This document shows, piece by piece, positions 1 through 7,370 of a stretch of 64,000 nt of DNA. Where the stretch lies: assembly GCF_021375795.1 (NCBI RefSeq), contig NZ_JAEIOI010000001.1, positions 1,600,889 to 1,664,888 on the forward strand, written 5' to 3'. Numbering within the stretch: position 1 is the stretch's first letter; the number at the start of each line of letters is the position of its first letter. The stretch comes from Pseudomonas anguilliseptica. Its GTDB lineage: Bacteria > Pseudomonadota > Gammaproteobacteria > Pseudomonadales > Pseudomonadaceae. The position numbers and the translations under genes were made by a program. The notes beneath the pieces were generated by a model. It did not search any database. It saw only the letters and a program-made list of their open reading frames with translations, and was not told the DNA's origin.

Positions 1-650
1 AGCGCCGTGGTGGCGCTGTTGAGCAGCACCGCCAGGCCGTTGTAGGGCACGTTCCACACCAGCTTTTGCCAGCGCGCCTGGTTCAGTTCGGCCATGGCGG
101 TGGAGTCCAGCCCGGCAGCCTGGAACAGTGCACAGCCTTGTTCGAGGATCTGCTGACGGCCCTCGGCATCGCTCGTCGGGCCGGAGTGATAGCCCAGGTT
201 GACGTTGCCCAGCGCCTGATGTTCGACCACTCCTGGTGCACTGCGATGCGCGCAGATATAGCAGAGGCCGCCCAGCAGGTGCAGCGAGTCCGGCAGCAGC
301 GGGCGCAGTTCGTCTTCCACGGCCAGACCATTCTGCATCAGCACCACTTTGGCGCCCGGTGCGGCTGCCTGGCTGATCAGCGGCGCCAGTTCGGCGTTGC
401 TGGTGGTCTTGGCGCCGATCAGCAGCCAGTCGCATGGCGGCATGTCGCTGACCGACTGATACGCCTGCACGTTATCCAGGTGCAGGCTGCCATGCACAGT
501 ACTGTTGACCTGCAGGCCCTGACTGGCGACAGCGGCGAATTCACTGCGCAGCAGAAAGTGCACATCAAAACCGGCGCGGGCCAGCATCAGGCCATAAAAA
601 CCGCCAATTGCGCCGGAGCCGAGAATGCCGATACGGGGTGTTGCAGTCAT
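1..650 (-). CDS. Ketopantoate reductase family protein, C-terminus beyond the window
   Basis: The frame is open from an ATG at 650 down to base 1, so the C-terminal part is missing. The N-terminus (residues 6-15) carries a Rossmann GxGxxG motif, ILGSGAIGG, followed by a conserved KTTSN-like stretch and a QNG motif near residue 110. These are the signatures of the ApbA/PanE family, which reduce 2-dehydropantoate with NADPH in pantothenate synthesis. Many pseudomonads carry several paralogues, so the actual substrate is uncertain. The start overlaps the stop of the upstream thioredoxin-like gene as TGATG, which suggests translational coupling of the two. Confidence 0.85.
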   Translation of the reverse strand, partial: MTATPRIGILGSGAIGGFYGLMLARAGFDVHFLLRSEFAAVASQGLQVNSTVHGSLHLDNVQAYQSVSDMPPCDWLLIGAKTTSNAELAPLISQAAAPGAKVVLMQNGLAVEDELRPLLPDSLHLLGGLCYICAHRSAPGVVEHQALGNVNLGYHSGPTSDAEGRQQILEQGCALFQAAGLDSTAMAELNQARWQKLVWNVPYNGLAVLLNSATTA

Positions 651-985
651 CAGGGAAGTTCCTCTGCAGGGCGCGACAGGGCAGTGTCCAGCGCCTGGGT
701 GAGTTCGGCGCTGTGCAGGCGGCTGTGCAGTGCGCCATAAAATTGGCCATCACGTACGGCAAACAGGGCCGGTAGATGGAATACCTCGTAACGTGCCACT
801 AAACCGCCATTGTTGGCCGCATCGACCCAGGCCAGGCGCTGCACGGGCAGCGGCAGTTTGCCCAGTTCACGGCGCGCCCAACGGCAACTGGCACAACCTA
901 TGCTGGTAAATATCAGCAGTGAAGTGCCGGGCAAGTCGAGTAGATGGCGATCTGCATCTAAATCGGTCAGTTCCAGCTCAGTCAC
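650..985 (-). CDS. Thioredoxin-like protein with CxxC
   Basis: This 111-residue protein has a thioredoxin-fold pattern: a hydrophobic strand LLIFTSIGC leads into CASC, followed by a helix and a cis-Pro-like HLPALF segment. It is probably a cytoplasmic thiol-disulfide protein, since no signal peptide is visible. There is no in-frame ATG. The start is taken as the GTG at 985, which fits the conserved beginning TELELTDLDAD; a TTG at 997 is the alternative. It is the first gene of a two-gene unit with the ketopantoate reductase (stop/start overlap) and is divergent from the PilZ gene. Confidence 0.75.
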   Translation of the reverse strand: MTELELTDLDADRHLLDLPGTSLLIFTSIGCASCRWARRELGKLPLPVQRLAWVDAANNGGLVARYEVFHLPALFAVRDGQFYGALHSRLHSAELTQALDTALSRPAEELP

Positions 986-1034
986 TATACTGCCCAATGT
1001 GGTATCAGATTGATGGCATCCGAGGTAGTCATAG

Positions 1035-1454
1035 ATGCGTCACTTTCTGCGTCATCCCAGTGATATGCCGGTTGAATTGGTGCTGCGTAAACAGGCGTTC
1101 GTGCCCAAGCAGCGGCTCAACAATATCAGCCTCGGCGGTGTGGCTTGCAACTCCAACCGCGCTTTTCGCCGTGGCACAGCCATCGAGTTGCGTATTCCGC
1201 TGTTTGGCGAGCATGCGCGTTACCCTGGGCTGGTGGCCTGGTGTCGCAAGCAGGAGGACAAGTACCTGGTCGGTATTGCCTTTGTTGATGAAGACACCCT
1301 GTTTCGCGCGCGCATGGTCGAGCAGGTCTGCCAGATTGAACATTACCGTCATCAACGTGAGCAGGAGCTGGGCTGCAGTCTGCCGATTGAAACGGTGGCG
1401 CAGGAATGGATCAGCCAGCATGCCGCCGAGTTCTCCCGCGCCAGCCTGAATTAG
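1035..1454 (+). CDS. PilZ domain protein
   Basis: This 139-residue protein opens with RHPSDMPVE and has NISLGGVAC near residue 33. These correspond to the RxxxR-like and (D/N)xSxxG motifs with which PilZ domains bind cyclic di-GMP. The first motif is degenerate (R-H-P-S rather than a clear RxxxR), so binding is likely but not certain. The C-terminal third is a helical tail after the beta-barrel. A GAGG at 1022-1025 precedes the ATG at suitable spacing. It stands alone, divergent from the thioredoxin-like gene, and may be an effector for motility or matrix control. Confidence 0.85.
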   Translation: MRHFLRHPSDMPVELVLRKQAFVPKQRLNNISLGGVACNSNRAFRRGTAIELRIPLFGEHARYPGLVAWCRKQEDKYLVGIAFVDEDTLFRARMVEQVCQIEHYRHQREQELGCSLPIETVAQEWISQHAAEFSRASLN

Positions 1455-1469
1455 TGATTGCCCGCCTGC

Positions 1470-1541
1470 AGGTCGCGGAAAAACCTGGGCGAGGCGGTTT
1501 TTAACGCGATATTGCCAACGCAGGTAGTCTTTCGGCGACCT
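1470..1541. repeat. Miniature copy of the palindromic intergenic element
   Basis: The ends are related inverted repeats starting AGGTCGC(G/C)GAAA. The middle, gtttttaacgcgatattg followed by ccaacgcaggtagt, matches the right part of the element at 50665-50811. It looks like an internally deleted member of the same family. It lies between the PilZ gene and the DAHP synthase; the rest of 1455-1668 shows nothing recognisable. Confidence 0.55.
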
Positions 1542-1668
1542 ACCAAGCCCATTGTCGAGCCAGGCCTTTACGCGCTAAGGTTCGGCTTCCCCGCTGTGCT
1601 CATATTGCTGTGCTCCGCCACACGGGGATCGCTGGCGGCCGGCACCCGTGACCTGATGACTCTGACTG

Positions 1669-2757
1669 ATGAATAGCACGATGGCTGATTTACCGATTGA
1701 TGACCTGAACGTTGCCTCCAACGAAACCCTGATCACCCCCGCACAGCTCAAGCGTGAAATTCCGCTGACCGAAGCTGCCCTGCGCACGGTTGCCAGTGGT
1801 CGTGAGGTGATCCGCAATATTCTCGATGGCAAGGATCATCGTCTGTTCGTGGTGGTGGGTCCCTGCTCGATCCATGACATCAAAGCTGCCCACGAGTATG
1901 CCGGGCGCCTCAAGGCACTGGCTGCTGAGCTGTCGGATAGCCTGTATCTGGTCATGCGGGTGTATTTCGAGAAGCCGCGTACCACCGTTGGCTGGAAAGG
2001 GTTGATCAACGACCCGTTCATGGACGACTCGTTCAAGATTCAGGACGGCTTGCACATCGGTCGTCAGCTGTTGCGTGATCTGGCTGAAATGGACTTGCCG
2101 ACTGCCACAGAAGCCCTGGACCCGATTTCCCCGCAATACCTGCAGGACCTGATCAGCTGGTCGGCCATTGGCGCACGTACCACCGAGTCGCAAACCCACC
2201 GTGAGATGGCCTCGGGTCTTTCCTCGGCTGTGGGCTTCAAGAACGGCACTGACGGTGGCCTGACCGTGGCGATCAACGCCCTGCAGTCGGTCTCCAGCCC
2301 GCACCGTTTTCTCGGCATCAACCAGGAAGGTGGCGTGTCCATCGTCACCACCAAAGGCAATGCCTACGGTCACGTGGTGCTGCGCGGTGGCAACGGCAAG
2401 CCGAACTACGACTCGGTGAGTGTTGCCGTTTGTGAGCAGGAACTGACCAAAGCCGGCATCCGCCCGAACATCATGGTCGATTGCAGCCACGCCAACTCCA
2501 ACAAGGACCCGGCCCTGCAACCGCTGGTGATGGATAACGTCGCCAACCAGATCCTCGAAGGTAACCAGTCGATTGTCGGCCTGATGGTGGAAAGCCACTT
2601 GGGCTGGGGCAATCAGTCGATTCCCAAGGACCTCAGCCAGCTCAAATACGGCGTGTCCATCACCGATGCCTGCATCGATTGGGAAAGCACCGAGAAAACC
2701 CTGCGCGGCATGCATGCCAAGCTCAAGGATGTGCTGCCGAAACGTCAGCGCGGCTGA
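1669..2757 (+). CDS. aroF: 3-deoxy-7-phosphoheptulonate synthase, class I
   Basis: DAHP synthase condenses phosphoenolpyruvate and erythrose 4-phosphate, the first step of the shikimate pathway. The roughly 360-residue length, GPCSIHD near residue 65, the KPRTTVGWKG segment and SHANSNKDP near residue 275 are class I AroF/G/H signatures with PEP, phosphate and metal-binding residues. The start could be the ATG at 1669 or the one at 1681, where the strongly conserved sequence begins (MADLPIDD); neither has a strong ribosome binding site. Which amino acid inhibits it cannot be read from sequence. aroC, the last step of the pathway, is at 28.6 kb. A strong terminator follows. Confidence 0.95.
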   Translation: MNSTMADLPIDDLNVASNETLITPAQLKREIPLTEAALRTVASGREVIRNILDGKDHRLFVVVGPCSIHDIKAAHEYAGRLKALAAELSDSLYLVMRVYFEKPRTTVGWKGLINDPFMDDSFKIQDGLHIGRQLLRDLAEMDLPTATEALDPISPQYLQDLISWSAIGARTTESQTHREMASGLSSAVGFKNGTDGGLTVAINALQSVSSPHRFLGINQEGGVSIVTTKGNAYGHVVLRGGNGKPNYDSVSVAVCEQELTKAGIRPNIMVDCSHANSNKDPALQPLVMDNVANQILEGNQSIVGLMVESHLGWGNQSIPKDLSQLKYGVSITDACIDWESTEKTLRGMHAKLKDVLPKRQRG

Positions 2758-2773
2758 TTACAACGGCTGCAAT

Positions 2774-2811
2774 AAAAACGGGCTTATGCGTTATGCATAA
2801 GCCCGTTTTTT
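2774..2811 (+). terminator. Rho-independent terminator after DAHP synthase
   Basis: The sequence aaaaacgggcttatgc is followed by its inverted copy gcataagcccgtttttt: a long GC-rich stem with a run of T, 16 bases after the stop codon. Confidence 0.9.
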
Positions 2812-2888
2812 ATGACCTGCCATCCATGGCAGTCACCCTTCGGGCCGTCACTCCGCGACGTTAAAAATCGTTCCAGACGATTTTTTAT
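2807..2888. repeat. Terminator-adjacent 80-base repeat, copy 1
   Basis: Immediately after the terminator there is a segment running from ttttttatgacctgcc to cgttccagacgatttttt. It recurs at 52651-52736 in the same arrangement, after another terminator, and its first third recurs at 13597-13625. It ends in a second hairpin, AAATCGT ttccag ACGATTT (about 2863-2886). Confidence 0.6.
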
Positions 2889-2949
2889 TGCCTGCTATGC
2901 AGTTAGCCCTCAACTCTTAGGGCGGGTTGAGCGCAGCGATACCCATCAC

Positions 2950-4146
2950 TCAATCGTCCCGCTTGCCCCAGTTGAGAATCGCCAGGGTCAGCAGCCCCGC
3001 AACAATCCCCCAGAACGCCGACCCCACCGAGAACAGGGTCATGCCCGAGGCGGTGACGAGAAAGGTGATCAGCGCCGCTTCGCGCTCTTTCGGCTCGCTC
3101 ATGGCTTGCGTCAGGCCGCCAATGATCGAGGCGAACAGGGCGAGGGCGGCGATGGATAGGATCAGCGCTTTCGGCAACGCGGCAAACAGCGCGGCCAAGG
3201 TGGCACCGAAGATGCCGGCGATGCCATAGAACACCCCGCACCAGATGGCGGCGGTATAGCGTTTTTTCGGGTCTTCGTGGGCTTCCGGGCCGGCGCAGAT
3301 CGCTGCGCTGATGGCCGCCATATGAATGCCATGGCTGCCGAACGGCGCCAGTAGCATCGACGTCAGGCCGGTGGCGCTCAGCAGTGGGCTGGCCGGCACG
3401 TCATAACCGTTGGCGCGCAGCACGGCCATGCCCGGCAGGTTCTGCGAGGCCATGGCAACGATAAACAGTGGGATGCCGATACTGATGATTGCCGCCAGGG
3501 AGAAGCTCGGGGTGGTCCATTCCGGCACCGCCAGTTGCAGCTCGAAATGCTCGAAGTTGAGCAGGCCGAAAATCGCAGCCAGTACGCTGCCGACGATCAA
3601 GGCGGCGAGCACGGCGTAGCGCGGCAGCAGGCGTTTGCCCAGCAGGTAGGCGATCAGCATGGCCACTACCAGCAGCGGCTGTTGCTCGGCCGCGTTGCAG
3701 ATTTCCAGGCCGATCTTGAACAGCACGCCGGCCAACAACGCGGCGGCGATAGAGGCGGGGATACGGCGCATCAGGCGGTCGAAGGTGCCGGTCAAACCGA
3801 TCAGCACAATCAGTGCCGAAGCGAAGATATAGGCACCAATCGCCTCGCTATAGGGCACGCCGGGCAGGCTGGTGATCAGCAGGGCGGCACCAGGGGTGGA
3901 CCAGGCGATCATGATCGGCGCGCGGTAGCGCAGCGACAGGCCGATGCAGCAGATTGCCATGCCAATCGACAATGCCCAGATCCACGAGGAAATCTGCCCG
4001 TTGGTCAGACCTGCAGCCTGGCCAGCCTGGAACATCAGCACCAGCGAGCTGGTGTAGCCGGTAAGCATGGCGATAAAGCCGGCGACTACCGCCGAGGTCG
4101 AGGTGTCGGCCAATGGCCGTAAGCGGGTTTGCGGTAGATCGTGCAT
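2950..4146 (-). CDS. benE: BenE family benzoate/H+ symporter-like permease
   Basis: This 398-residue, almost entirely hydrophobic protein has about 12 membrane segments. It carries BenE hallmarks: TGYTSSLVLMFQAG near residue 29, PGAALL near 84 and APFGSHGIHMAAISAAIC in the second half. Family members import benzoate. No benzoate degradation genes are visible in the window, so the substrate may differ. The start overlaps the stop of the LysE-type gene (TGATG), so the two form an operon transcribed leftward. A truncated copy of a gggttgagcgcagcga repeat (about 2929-2948) lies at its 3' end. Confidence 0.9.
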   Translation of the reverse strand: MHDLPQTRLRPLADTSTSAVVAGFIAMLTGYTSSLVLMFQAGQAAGLTNGQISSWIWALSIGMAICCIGLSLRYRAPIMIAWSTPGAALLITSLPGVPYSEAIGAYIFASALIVLIGLTGTFDRLMRRIPASIAAALLAGVLFKIGLEICNAAEQQPLLVVAMLIAYLLGKRLLPRYAVLAALIVGSVLAAIFGLLNFEHFELQLAVPEWTTPSFSLAAIISIGIPLFIVAMASQNLPGMAVLRANGYDVPASPLLSATGLTSMLLAPFGSHGIHMAAISAAICAGPEAHEDPKKRYTAAIWCGVFYGIAGIFGATLAALFAALPKALILSIAALALFASIIGGLTQAMSEPKEREAALITFLVTASGMTLFSVGSAFWGIVAGLLTLAILNWGKRDD

Positions 4147-4757
4147 CAGAGCAATCCAGTGTCGGCAAAGATGGGATACAGCGAGGCGACCAGCAGCAGG
4201 GCCATGCCGATATTGAAGATACGCAGCGCTCGGGCGTTACTCAGCCAGTTGCGCAGCAGGCTGCCCGCGACCGTCCACAGACCGACGCTGGGGCAGTTGA
4301 CCAGGGCGAACAGCGCGGCGATCAGCAGCACGTTGACCACAAAGTTTTCCTGCGGGGTGTAGGTGGTAATGGCGCCGATGGCCATGATCCAGGCTTTCGG
4401 GTTGACCCACTGAAAGGCCGCCGCCTGCAGAAAGGTAAAGGGTTTACCCACGGACTTGCCGCCATCCTGTGGTGCTCCGGAGCCGGCAATCTTCCAGGCC
4501 AGGTACAGCAGGTAGGCCGCGCCCAGGTAGCGCAGCACGCTGTGCAGCAGCGGTACTTGCTCGAACAACTGGCCCAGGCCGAGACCGACCGAGGCCACCA
4601 GCAACATAAAACCCAGGCTGATGCCGAACATATGCGGCAGGCTGCGACGCAGGCCGAAATTCACCCCGCTGGCCAGCAGCATCATATTGTTCGGCCCCGG
4701 CGTAACCGAGGTGACAAAGGCGAAGGCGATAAAGGCGAGCAGCAGTTCGGTGGTCAT
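4146..4757 (-). CDS. LysE/RhtB family exporter
   Basis: This 203-residue inner-membrane protein has about six membrane segments. The family signature TPGPNN follows the first segment, and GAAYLLYLAWK lies near residue 90. LysE/RhtB proteins export amino acids and related metabolites, but the specific substrate cannot be told. It is first in an operon with benE. Because the neighbouring MarR gene is transcribed in the same direction from 5352, the promoter for this pair lies in 4758-4908. Confidence 0.9.
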   Translation of the reverse strand: MTTELLLAFIAFAFVTSVTPGPNNMMLLASGVNFGLRRSLPHMFGISLGFMLLVASVGLGLGQLFEQVPLLHSVLRYLGAAYLLYLAWKIAGSGAPQDGGKSVGKPFTFLQAAAFQWVNPKAWIMAIGAITTYTPQENFVVNVLLIAALFALVNCPSVGLWTVAGSLLRNWLSNARALRIFNIGMALLLVASLYPIFADTGLL

Positions 4758-4850
4758 GGCGCAGGCTCATAGCACTTATTGGGGCAGTACTGATCAGCCT
4801 AGGGGCAGATGCCCAGAGCGTCGCGGTACAGCGATGCAGGCAATGGGCGG

Positions 4851-4890
4851 TACAGTTTCAGGCAGCTTGTTTGTGGCGTCAGTACAGTTT
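4851..4890. promoter_or_regulatory. Direct repeat upstream of the exporter pair
   Basis: TACAGTTT occurs at 4851-4858 and again at 4883-4890, about three helical turns apart, in the presumed promoter region of the LysE/benE operon. Spacing and orientation suggest a regulator site. No candidate regulator can be assigned from sequence alone. Confidence 0.3.
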
Positions 4891-4908
4891 TATACCGGGA
4901 GTGCTCTC

Positions 4909-5352
4909 TCAGCTTTCACTGGCGCTGTTATGCAGGGTTTGGTTGACCTGCAACCAGCCGCTGACGGCGGTTTCCCCGGCTTCACTGAATGCCCGCTGCA
5001 GCAGCTTGGCTTGCTCACGGCGCAGGGCCTGTTCCAGCTTGGCGCCTTCAGCCGTAAAGCCGAGCAGTCGTTTGCGCTTGTCGTCTTCAGCGGCAAGGCT
5101 CTGCACCAGGTTCATTTCCAGCAATTGGCGCAGGGGAGTGTTCAGCGCCTGCTTGCTGACGCCCAGGTAGCCGAGCAGTTCTTTCATGCTCAGCCCTGGG
5201 TACTTGGCGATAAAGAACAGAATGCGGTGATGCACCCGTGACAGGCCGCGGCGCGCCAGCATCTCATCGGCCTTGGCGGTAAACGCCTGGTAGCCGAAGA
5301 AGAAGGCTTCCATGGCCGTCTGCTGAGTGGTTGTGCTCTTGAGGTCAAGCAT
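4909..5352 (-). CDS. MarR family transcriptional regulator
   Basis: This 147-residue winged-helix protein has the pattern of a MarR regulator: RVHHRILFFIAKYPGLS, then MKELLGYLGVSKQALNTPLRQLLEM as the recognition helix-turn-helix (about residues 50-80), and DDKRKRLLGFT as the wing. The ATG at 5352 is preferred over an upstream TTG at 5403, because the extra residues would run through an operator-like site. It is divergent from the aminotransferase gene. Palindromes at 5356-5372 and 5414-5430 suggest it represses itself and its neighbour. The effector is unknown. Confidence 0.88.
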   Translation of the reverse strand: MLDLKSTTTQQTAMEAFFFGYQAFTAKADEMLARRGLSRVHHRILFFIAKYPGLSMKELLGYLGVSKQALNTPLRQLLEMNLVQSLAAEDDKRKRLLGFTAEGAKLEQALRREQAKLLQRAFSEAGETAVSGWLQVNQTLHNSASES

Positions 5353-5355
5353 TAA

Positions 5356-5372
5356 GGTCAAGCCTATTGACG
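5356..5372. promoter_or_regulatory. Operator-like dyad at the MarR start
   Basis: GGTCAA gccta TTGACG has arms GTCAA/TTGAC and lies 3 bases from the MarR start codon. It shares the half-site GGTCAA with the perfect palindrome 58 bases upstream, so both may be bound by the same regulator. Confidence 0.45.
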
Positions 5373-5413
5373 TATTCGGGTTGATCGTCGTAGTTTCAGG
5401 CAAACAGAATTTC

Positions 5414-5430
5414 GGTCAAACAGTTTGACC
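5414..5430. promoter_or_regulatory. Perfect 17-bp palindrome in the MarR/aminotransferase divergent promoter
   Basis: GGTCAAAC-A-GTTTGACC is a perfect inverted repeat with 8-bp arms. It is placed between the MarR gene and the divergent aminotransferase, 34 bases before the latter's start. Size and symmetry are typical of MarR-family operators, and binding by the adjacent regulator is inferred. Confidence 0.65.
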
Positions 5431-5463
5431 TATTTTTATTTGCCTTTGCTACCGGTGATATCC

Positions 5464-6621
5464 ATGGCCTTCTCCGAACGTGTTGCCCGCCTGAAAAGCT
5501 CCCTGATCCGTGAAATCCTCGCCGCGGCGCAGCGTCCGGAAGTCATGTCCTTTGCTGGCGGGTTGCCGGCCGAACCCATGTTGCCGAAGGTCGAATGGGC
5601 CGATATGCCGGCGAGCATGGGTCAGTACGGCATGAGCGAAGGCGAGCCGGCGCTGCGTGAGGCGATTGCCGCCGAGGCTCGCGCTCTGGGCGTACCCTGC
5701 GAGGCCAGCCAGGTATTGATCGTCAGCGGTTCGCAGCAGACGTTGGACTTGGCCAGCAAACTGTTTATCGATCCGGGTACCGAAGTGCTGCTCGAGGCGC
5801 CGACCTACCTGGCCGCGCTACAGGCCTTCCAGCTGTTCGGCGCTGATTGCATCGCCGTGCCGCAGGAAGCCGACGGCCCGCAGATCGACGCTTTGCGCCA
5901 ACGTCTGCAGAACCACAAACCGGCCTTTGCCTATCTGATCCCGACCTTTCAGAACCCATCGGCGGTGCGTTACAGCGAAGCCAAGCGCGACGCCGTGGCG
6001 GCGCTGCTGGATGAGTTCGGCGTGACCCTGATTGAAGATGAGCCATATCGCGAGCTGGTATTCGATGATGGCAGTGCCACGCCGATTGTCAGCCGTCTGC
6101 AAAAGGCCAGCTGGATTTACACCGGCACGGTGTCGAAAACCCTGCTGCCTGGCCTGCGCGTCGGCTACCTGATTGCGACGAAGGACTTGTTCCCTTACCT
6201 GTTGCGCCTCAAACAGTCGGCGGACCTGCACACCAACCGCATCGGTCAGTGGCAGGCGCTGCAGTGGCTGGGCAGCGAGAAATACCGTGGCCACCTGGCC
6301 GAGCTGCGCGACTTCTACCGTATCCGCCGTGATGCCATGCAGGCGGTGCTGGAAGAACATTTCAGCGACCTGGCCGACTGGCAGGTACCCCAGGGCGGTC
6401 TGTTCTTCTGGCTGACCCTCAAGCAGCCGCTGGACACTCGCACGCTGCTGGCGCCGGCGCTGGCGCAGAACGTGGCGTTTATGCCGGGTGAGCCGTTCTT
6501 TATCGACCCGGACGCCAACCCTGGCCATTTGCGGCTTAACTTCAGCCACGTCGCACCGGAGCGCCTGAACGAAGGTCTCAAGCGTCTGGCCGAGGTGATT
6601 CGTCAGGCGCAAGCAAGCTAA
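5464..6621 (+). CDS. PLP-dependent aminotransferase, class I/II (MocR-type aminotransferase domain without DNA-binding part)
   Basis: This 385-residue fold-type I enzyme has FAGGLP near residue 30, PTFQNPSA near 160, the EDEPYRELVF aspartate motif near 191 and the PLP lysine Lys225 in SKTLLPGLRVGY. This is the arrangement of 2-aminoadipate/aromatic aminotransferases related to the MocR C-terminal domain. No N-terminal winged helix is present. The start is the ATG at 5464; an upstream TTG would fall inside the palindromic operator. It is probably cotranscribed with the GST 33 bases downstream and regulated by the divergent MarR protein. The substrate is unknown. Confidence 0.88.
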   Translation: MAFSERVARLKSSLIREILAAAQRPEVMSFAGGLPAEPMLPKVEWADMPASMGQYGMSEGEPALREAIAAEARALGVPCEASQVLIVSGSQQTLDLASKLFIDPGTEVLLEAPTYLAALQAFQLFGADCIAVPQEADGPQIDALRQRLQNHKPAFAYLIPTFQNPSAVRYSEAKRDAVAALLDEFGVTLIEDEPYRELVFDDGSATPIVSRLQKASWIYTGTVSKTLLPGLRVGYLIATKDLFPYLLRLKQSADLHTNRIGQWQALQWLGSEKYRGHLAELRDFYRIRRDAMQAVLEEHFSDLADWQVPQGGLFFWLTLKQPLDTRTLLAPALAQNVAFMPGEPFFIDPDANPGHLRLNFSHVAPERLNEGLKRLAEVIRQAQAS

Positions 6622-6654
6622 TCCACGCGGTCAAGCAGATTGGAGGAGGGCGAT

Positions 6655-7257
6655 ATGTACAAGGTTTATGGCGATTACCGCTCGGGCAACTGCTACAAGG
6701 TCAAGCTGATGCTGCACCTGCTGGATCAGCCCTATCAGTGGAGCCCGATCGATATCCTCAAGGGCGAGACCCAGAGCGATGCCTTTCTGGCCAAGAATCC
6801 CAACGGCAAGATCCCGGTGCTGGAGCTGGACGACGGCACCTGTCTGTGGGAATCCAATGCCATCCTCAACTTCCTCGCCGACGGCAGCGCGTTTCTGCCC
6901 AGCGAGCCGCGCCTGCGCACTCAGGTGCTGCAGTGGCAGTTTTTCGAGCAGTACAGCCATGAGCCTTATGTCGCGGTGGCGCGCTTTATTCAGCTCTATC
7001 AGGGCCTGCCTGAAGCGCGCCGTAGCGAGTATGAGGAGTGCCATGTGCGCGGTCACAAGGCACTCAAGGTGATGGAGAAGCAGCTGCAGCGCACGCCCTA
7101 TCTGGTTGGCGAGAACTTCTCGATTGCCGATATCGCCCTGTACGCCTACACCCACGTGGCGGGCGAAGGCGATTTCGACCTGGCCCCATACCCGGCCATC
7201 CGAACCTGGCTGGCGCGGGTTGCCAGTCATCCGCGCTATATCGGCATGCTCGATTGA
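6655..7257 (+). CDS. Glutathione S-transferase family protein
   Basis: This 200-residue protein has a thioredoxin-like N-terminal domain with NPNGKIPVLELDDG (cis-Pro) and ESNAIL (glutathione gamma-glutamyl binding) near residues 43-72. An all-helical C-terminal domain follows, with SIADIALYAY as the N-capping box near 150. SGNCYKV near residue 9 holds a Ser/Cys at the usual catalytic position. GGAGG at 6642-6646 sets the ATG at 6655. It follows the aminotransferase on the same strand, so a role in detoxifying a related compound is possible but unproven. Confidence 0.9.
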   Translation: MYKVYGDYRSGNCYKVKLMLHLLDQPYQWSPIDILKGETQSDAFLAKNPNGKIPVLELDDGTCLWESNAILNFLADGSAFLPSEPRLRTQVLQWQFFEQYSHEPYVAVARFIQLYQGLPEARRSEYEECHVRGHKALKVMEKQLQRTPYLVGENFSIADIALYAYTHVAGEGDFDLAPYPAIRTWLARVASHPRYIGMLD

Positions 7258-7271
7258 TAACCGCCGGGTGA

Positions 7272-7310
7272 ACTGAGCGGTGAGAGGCCTGCGCGTTCTC
7301 ACCGCTCAGT
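7272..7310 (+). terminator. Long hairpin after GST
   Basis: ACTGAGCGGTGAGA and its inverted copy TCTCACCGCTCAGT enclose an 11-base loop (14-bp perfect stem) just after the GST stop. No T-run follows, so termination by this hairpin alone is uncertain. Confidence 0.5.
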
Positions 7311-7370
7311 CGCCAGCTCGCCGTAAAAAGCACTTATCATTCAACGATCTATCTTCTGTCTGGGTCGCGA

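Noticed and set aside
1690..2715. Open frame opposite the DAHP synthase
   Set aside because: Shadow of a strongly conserved enzyme; no ribosome binding site or domain.
4146..5352. MarR as direct regulator of the LysE/BenE pair
   Set aside because: All three genes run leftward but the palindromes lie upstream of the MarR start; the exporter promoter region holds only unrelated TACAGTTT direct repeats.
5403..5464. Upstream TTG starts for the MarR and aminotransferase genes
   Set aside because: Both would place the N-terminus over the operator palindromes, and the downstream ATG starts give normal family N-termini.
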